Shown piece by piece: positions 6,094 to 8,357 of a stretch of 8,357 nt of DNA. Origin of the DNA: CAZQSL01 sp964595945. GTDB lineage: Bacteria; UBP15; UBA6099; JAJRTR01. A model generated the notes under the pieces. It saw only the letters and a list, made by a program, of their open reading frames with translations. It was not told where the DNA came from and made no database searches. The DNA lies in contig CAZQSL010000142.1 of NCBI GenBank assembly GCA_964595945.1, positions 1-8,357 on the forward strand, written 5' to 3'. Numbering within the stretch: the stretch's first letter is position 1; each line of letters starts with the position of its first letter. The position numbers were made by a program, and so were the translations under genes.

Positions 6094-6121
6094 TTGACAA
6101 ATTTGTGTTTTCAGGTAAAAT
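6094..6121 (+). promoter_or_regulatory. Sigma70-type promoter of the TPR lipoprotein gene
   Basis: TTGACA (6094-6099, perfect consensus) is followed after 16 nt by TAAAAT (6116-6121, 5 of 6). The predicted start near 6128 leaves a leader of about 30 nt containing the GAGGAG ribosome site. Upstream, TGCATCGA is repeated directly at 6042-6049 and 6058-6065, which could be an operator. Confidence 0.75.
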
Positions 6122-6158
6122 GCAAATTGTGGATTTCAGAAAATTCTGAGGAGAAATG

Positions 6159-6728
6159 ATGAAACCCCTTAGGCTTGGCAAAGCGATTGCACTAATTCTG
6201 TTAATGGTTCCCCTGTGGGCGGGATGCAGCAAATCCGCGGCTGACATGTACAAGGCCGAGATCAAGAAACATCCCAACAGTCCGAAAGCCCACATCGACT
6301 ATGCGTATTATCTTGAGACCGAAGGTAAAAAATACGAAGAAGCAATCAAGGAATACGATGCGGCCCTCAAGCTGCGCCCCGGCGACTATCTGGCCGCCAA
6401 CAATAAAGCGCATCTGCTGTTCGAACTCGGCAACTACGGAGAAGCAGTCAAAATATTCCTTCAGCTCGCCAAGAAAAACCCAAACCGCAGCGATGTCTAT
6501 TCCAATGTCGCCATGTGTTACCACAAGATGAAGAGATATGACTACGCATACCAGTTTTATTCCCGAGCCCTTGAGCTCAACCCGACCAACAAGCCCGCCG
6601 TTGACGGGATGAACATCCTGAAACAGGATATCGAAGAATTGCAGAAAACCGCCCCTGCCGTCAAAGGCTCTAAAGCGCCCCCTCAACCCGCTCCCGGCAA
6701 GACCCCCGAACCAGCCAAAACAAAATAA
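6159..6728 (+). CDS. TPR-repeat lipoprotein
   Basis: The protein is 189 aa from the second of two adjacent ATGs (6159). The GAGGAG site at 6148-6153 is 5 nt from that ATG but only 2 nt from the first (6156). The signal peptide has a basic start (KPLRLGK) and a hydrophobic core, and ends in LWAGC with Cys23 the likely lipidation site; Trp at -3 is unusual. Three TPR units follow, at about residues 42-75 (ends ALKLRP), 76-109 and 110-143 (ends ALELNP). A Pro/Ala/Lys-rich tail of about 25 residues closes the protein, similar in style to the tail of the PPIase lipoprotein. It is likely an envelope-anchored scaffold mediating protein contacts, perhaps PilF/PilW-like given the pilus motor nearby. 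That assignment is only a guess, because TPR counts are low and no partner is adjacent. It has its own promoter and terminator. Confidence 0.88.
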   Translation: MKPLRLGKAIALILLMVPLWAGCSKSAADMYKAEIKKHPNSPKAHIDYAYYLETEGKKYEEAIKEYDAALKLRPGDYLAANNKAHLLFELGNYGEAVKIFLQLAKKNPNRSDVYSNVAMCYHKMKRYDYAYQFYSRALELNPTNKPAVDGMNILKQDIEELQKTAPAVKGSKAPPQPAPGKTPEPAKTK

Positions 6729-6754
6729 TACAAATCACTTTCAATCACTGATTC

Positions 6755-6782
6755 AAGGGGAAGCTCACAAGCTTCCCCTTTT
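6755..6782 (+). terminator. Rho-independent terminator of the TPR gene
   Basis: AAGGGGAAGCT (6755-6765) pairs perfectly with AGCTTCCCCTT (6770-6780) across the loop CACA, ending in four T residues (6779-6782). It lies 26 nt after the TPR stop codon. Confidence 0.85.
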
Positions 6783-6895
6783 GCTTTGCGCTCCCCTGTG
6801 GCAACTGCGTGTACCGGAACAGGCGCTTGATACGATACTGCGTATTATATGCGATATACCATATTGGTTATGCAAAAATACAAGTAGGCGCAGTG

Positions 6896-6988
6896 ATGGC
6901 GACACGGCAAATGGTTGATCAGGCAAACGGGATCATGAATAATAGGGAAGACTATGAAAAGTGGATAGAAGAGCAGATACAAAATTAG
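6896..6988 (+). other. Possible 30-codon ORF or gene remnant
   Basis: An ATG at 6896 opens 30 codons reading MATRQMVDQANGIMNNREDY then EKWIEEQIQN, ending in TAG. The composition is soluble and helix-like (DYEKWIEEQIQ), and the frame is open well upstream. There is no convincing Shine-Dalgarno site and no promoter. It could be a small protein, the 3' end of a decayed gene, or chance. The rest of 6783-7061 shows nothing else I can support. Confidence 0.25.
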
Positions 6989-7061
6989 CCTATCATAAAA
7001 CAGTCGAATAGCCCCATACAACAACGTGAAGGCGACAATCTCGTTGCAGATGTGTCACCTA

Positions 7062-7901
7062 TTACCATTTTAACCCATCAACATTGAAGTCGAGCACTTG
7101 TTTTCCGTTGTTGAAAAATGCTGCTTCTATTTTTACTCGTTTGGATTTTTTTATTGCGGAAAGAAATGTATTATAATCGTTTATGAATATCGTGGAATTG
7201 TCTCCTGCCGATGTAGTTCCAGAATATCTGTATGTCCTGATGGATCCATTGTCGAATCGAACGCTCACCGTGCAATTGTCGTATTGCTCACACGTGAACT
7301 GTCCCCGCTCAACTGAAACAAAAATATCTTTGCCATATTTAGGGTGTGTGCGTACTGTTAGTGTGGCGTGCTGCGGACCTTGATAAGGAAATTCCAATTC
7401 TATAGTGTTCACTGATTCGGTGTATGCATGTTTCGCCGTTCCTCTCCCCATCTTGTCCTCGGAAGTTCCGTACCTCCACGTATCGTTATTCAACTCGTCA
7501 ACTTCTTGATTGAAATTTTCAGCTTGCTTAATTAGTGGGTCATTGTTTTCGGTGCCGTTTTTCTGTTGCTCCGTCACTACAATTTCGCTTGACTCGTCTC
7601 CGGTGTTACCGCCCCCACTAAAAGACAATACTATCATGCCGAATAACATAAACGCACCGATTACAATTATCGACACCTTGAATGCCGACGGTGGCTTATG
7701 ATTTTGCGCTGACGATGTGTGGCCATTGACAGCGTCATTTCCAAAGCATGCTACTGCATGTGCGCGCTGCCATCCAGGCATTCCCTCCGTCCATATTGGT
7801 ACACTATCGGGGATCACCCCAGTAGAAATCATGTTCTTCAAGACCTCTTCTGCAAAAGGCCCCTGCTTCGCTCCGTTTATCATCGCGAACCATTCTGACA
7901 T
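7062..7901 (-). CDS. Membrane-anchored GYF_2-domain protein with a conserved extracytoplasmic domain
   Basis: The protein is 279 aa from the ATG at 7901, which follows GGGG by 7 nt; the in-frame TTG at 7907 is less likely. Residues 2-50 match the GYF_2 (DUF4339) pattern: W-F-x-x-x-N-G-x-x-x-GPF, then TGVIPDSVPIWTEGMPGWQ. Residues 74-94 form a single transmembrane helix, followed by a Gly/Ser/Asn/Glu-rich linker (95-138). The C-terminal domain (140-279) starts WRYGTSEDKMGRGTAKHAYTES and continues with FPYQG, GQFTCEQYDNC (Cys204, Cys210, possible disulfide), VRFDNG and a final FNVDGLKW. I recall this C-terminal pattern from uncharacterised bacterial and phage-linked proteins, without a known function. 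GYF_2 domains are thought to mediate protein contacts. The gene is more AT-rich than the pilT-to-TPR genes, which suggests acquisition. No clear terminator was found. Confidence 0.85.
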   Translation of the reverse strand: MSEWFAMINGAKQGPFAEEVLKNMISTGVIPDSVPIWTEGMPGWQRAHAVACFGNDAVNGHTSSAQNHKPPSAFKVSIIVIGAFMLFGMIVLSFSGGGNTGDESSEIVVTEQQKNGTENNDPLIKQAENFNQEVDELNNDTWRYGTSEDKMGRGTAKHAYTESVNTIELEFPYQGPQHATLTVRTHPKYGKDIFVSVERGQFTCEQYDNCTVSVRFDNGSIRTYRYSGTTSAGDNSTIFINDYNTFLSAIKKSKRVKIEAAFFNNGKQVLDFNVDGLKW

Positions 7902-7950
7902 AATCAAACCCCAGTTGATATTATTCCTCTTTTCATTTTACCACCACCAG

Positions 7951-7967
7951 CGCGTGCAAATCACGCG
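7951..7967. promoter_or_regulatory. Possible operator upstream of the GYF_2 gene
   Basis: CGCGTG (7951-7956) and CACGCG (7962-7967) form a perfect 6-bp inverted repeat with a 5-nt spacer, 50 nt upstream of the ATG at 7901. It stands out as GC-rich in an AT-rich leader. No convincing promoter hexamers were found around it. Confidence 0.25.
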
Positions 7968-8015
7968 AATGCAAAATTAGTATTAGGGTTTGGAAGAAAA
8001 TAAACATAGCAAGAT

Positions 8016-8115
8016 TGCGCCGGATTTTTGGCCCTAATCAAGGCGTTTGCGAAGGAGCATACCTAAAGGTATGTAACTGAGCAGGCAACACAGAAGACGG
8101 AAAATAAGACAAGCA
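8016..8115. repeat. Probable structured intergenic element
   Basis: CATACC (8058-8063) pairs with GGTATG (8068-8073) over TAAA. Outside it, GTTTGC (8045-8050) can pair imperfectly with GCAACAC (8084-8090), and ATTTTT (8034-8039) with GAAAAT (8100-8105), giving a long interrupted hairpin. The core phrase around the apical stem (GGAGCATACC, GGTATG, GAGCAGGCAAC) looks like a repeated intergenic element I have seen elsewhere, but I cannot name it. No gene is supported between 7908 and 8161. Confidence 0.4.
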
Positions 8116-8161
8116 AGATGCTAAGGTTATTTTGTGACAAGCCCTTAATGACACAACTACA

Positions 8162-8357
8162 ATGGTCAGGAAAGTACTCAAAACACTGAAGGACGATCCC
8201 GTGCTGTCGCAGCATGTGGCGAAATTCGCAATCGGCAACAGCGATTCTTCAGTAACGATATTTCCCTATGTGGAAATCGAACTTCCATCCTATGCCCAGT
8301 TCGGCGACCTGCGCGGCGCCGAGGGGTGGCTGGTCTATTCGTTCACCATATTTGTGG
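8162..8357 (+). CDS. 5' part of an unidentified gene (runs off the right edge)
   Basis: The frame is open from 8138 (after TGA at 8135-8137) to the window end. The first ATG is at 8162 and gives 65 complete codons beginning MVRKVLKTLKDDPVLSQHVA. It continues with TIFPYVEIELPSYAQFGD and ends in GWLVYSFTIFV at the edge. There is no signal peptide. Codon choice (many C- and G-ending codons) resembles the main genes rather than the AT-rich GYF_2 gene, which supports real coding. No Shine-Dalgarno site precedes the ATG, so the start may be wrong or the 5' end may be lost to the adjacent repeat-like element. The short helical start followed by 'PYV.I.L' and an FTI strand is vaguely like small phage tail-completion proteins; this is a weak guess. 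Confidence 0.55.
   Translation, partial: MVRKVLKTLKDDPVLSQHVAKFAIGNSDSSVTIFPYVEIELPSYAQFGDLRGAEGWLVYSFTIFV

Noticed and set aside
6041..6097. 18-codon ORF upstream of the TPR gene (possible leader peptide)
   Set aside because: No ribosome site, and its stop lies inside the -35 box of the main promoter, so it would be upstream of the transcript.
8038..8238. Minus-strand ORF of 66 codons
   Set aside because: It runs through the structured element and antisense to the more credible partial gene at 8162.

Overview
This window looks chromosomal, from a bacterium with a Gram-negative-type envelope. It encodes a type IV pilus retraction ATPase, a flagellar-type SpoA/FliN protein, two predicted lipoproteins and a Sec-exported protein. 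Genes use the standard code with Shine-Dalgarno sites, and codons in most genes tend to end in C or A. I cannot assign a phylum from the sequence; an uncultured or sparsely sampled lineage is plausible because several proteins match only at domain level.

Region 1 (1-3981) is a compact block of two divergent units sharing a 180-bp intergenic region. Leftward runs a PilT-type ATPase followed, 4 nt after its stop, by a cyclic-nucleotide-binding/GAF sensor. Rightward runs a FliN-like protein followed by a parvulin-type prolyl-isomerase lipoprotein, ending at a clear intrinsic terminator. The grouping suggests surface motility plus envelope protein folding, with the sensor possibly tying a small ligand to pilus retraction (inference).

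Region 2 (1-131 and 3982-4569) is non-coding and rich in repeats. A 94-bp element at the left edge recurs in inverted orientation at 4071-4164 with 3 mismatches, so the two copies bracket Region 1. A third, diverged member lies at 4240-4319. It keeps the boxes and spacing but has a different, perfectly self-complementary stem. Between the second and third copies is a 20-bp-stem hairpin flanked by CCAG on both sides, apparently inserted into a site that is intact in the left copy.

Region 3 (4570-6782) holds a leftward gene for a secreted protein of unknown function and, diverging from it, a small TPR lipoprotein with a textbook sigma70-type promoter and terminator.

Region 4 (6783-8357) is visibly more AT-rich. 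It contains a membrane-anchored GYF_2-domain protein with a distinct extracytoplasmic C-terminal domain, short non-coding stretches with a possible small ORF, a probable structured repeat near 8058, and the start of a gene cut by the right edge. It has the look of an accessory segment.

I saw no tRNA, rRNA, CRISPR array, transposase or integrase gene. The most notable item is the repeat family with stem covariation.
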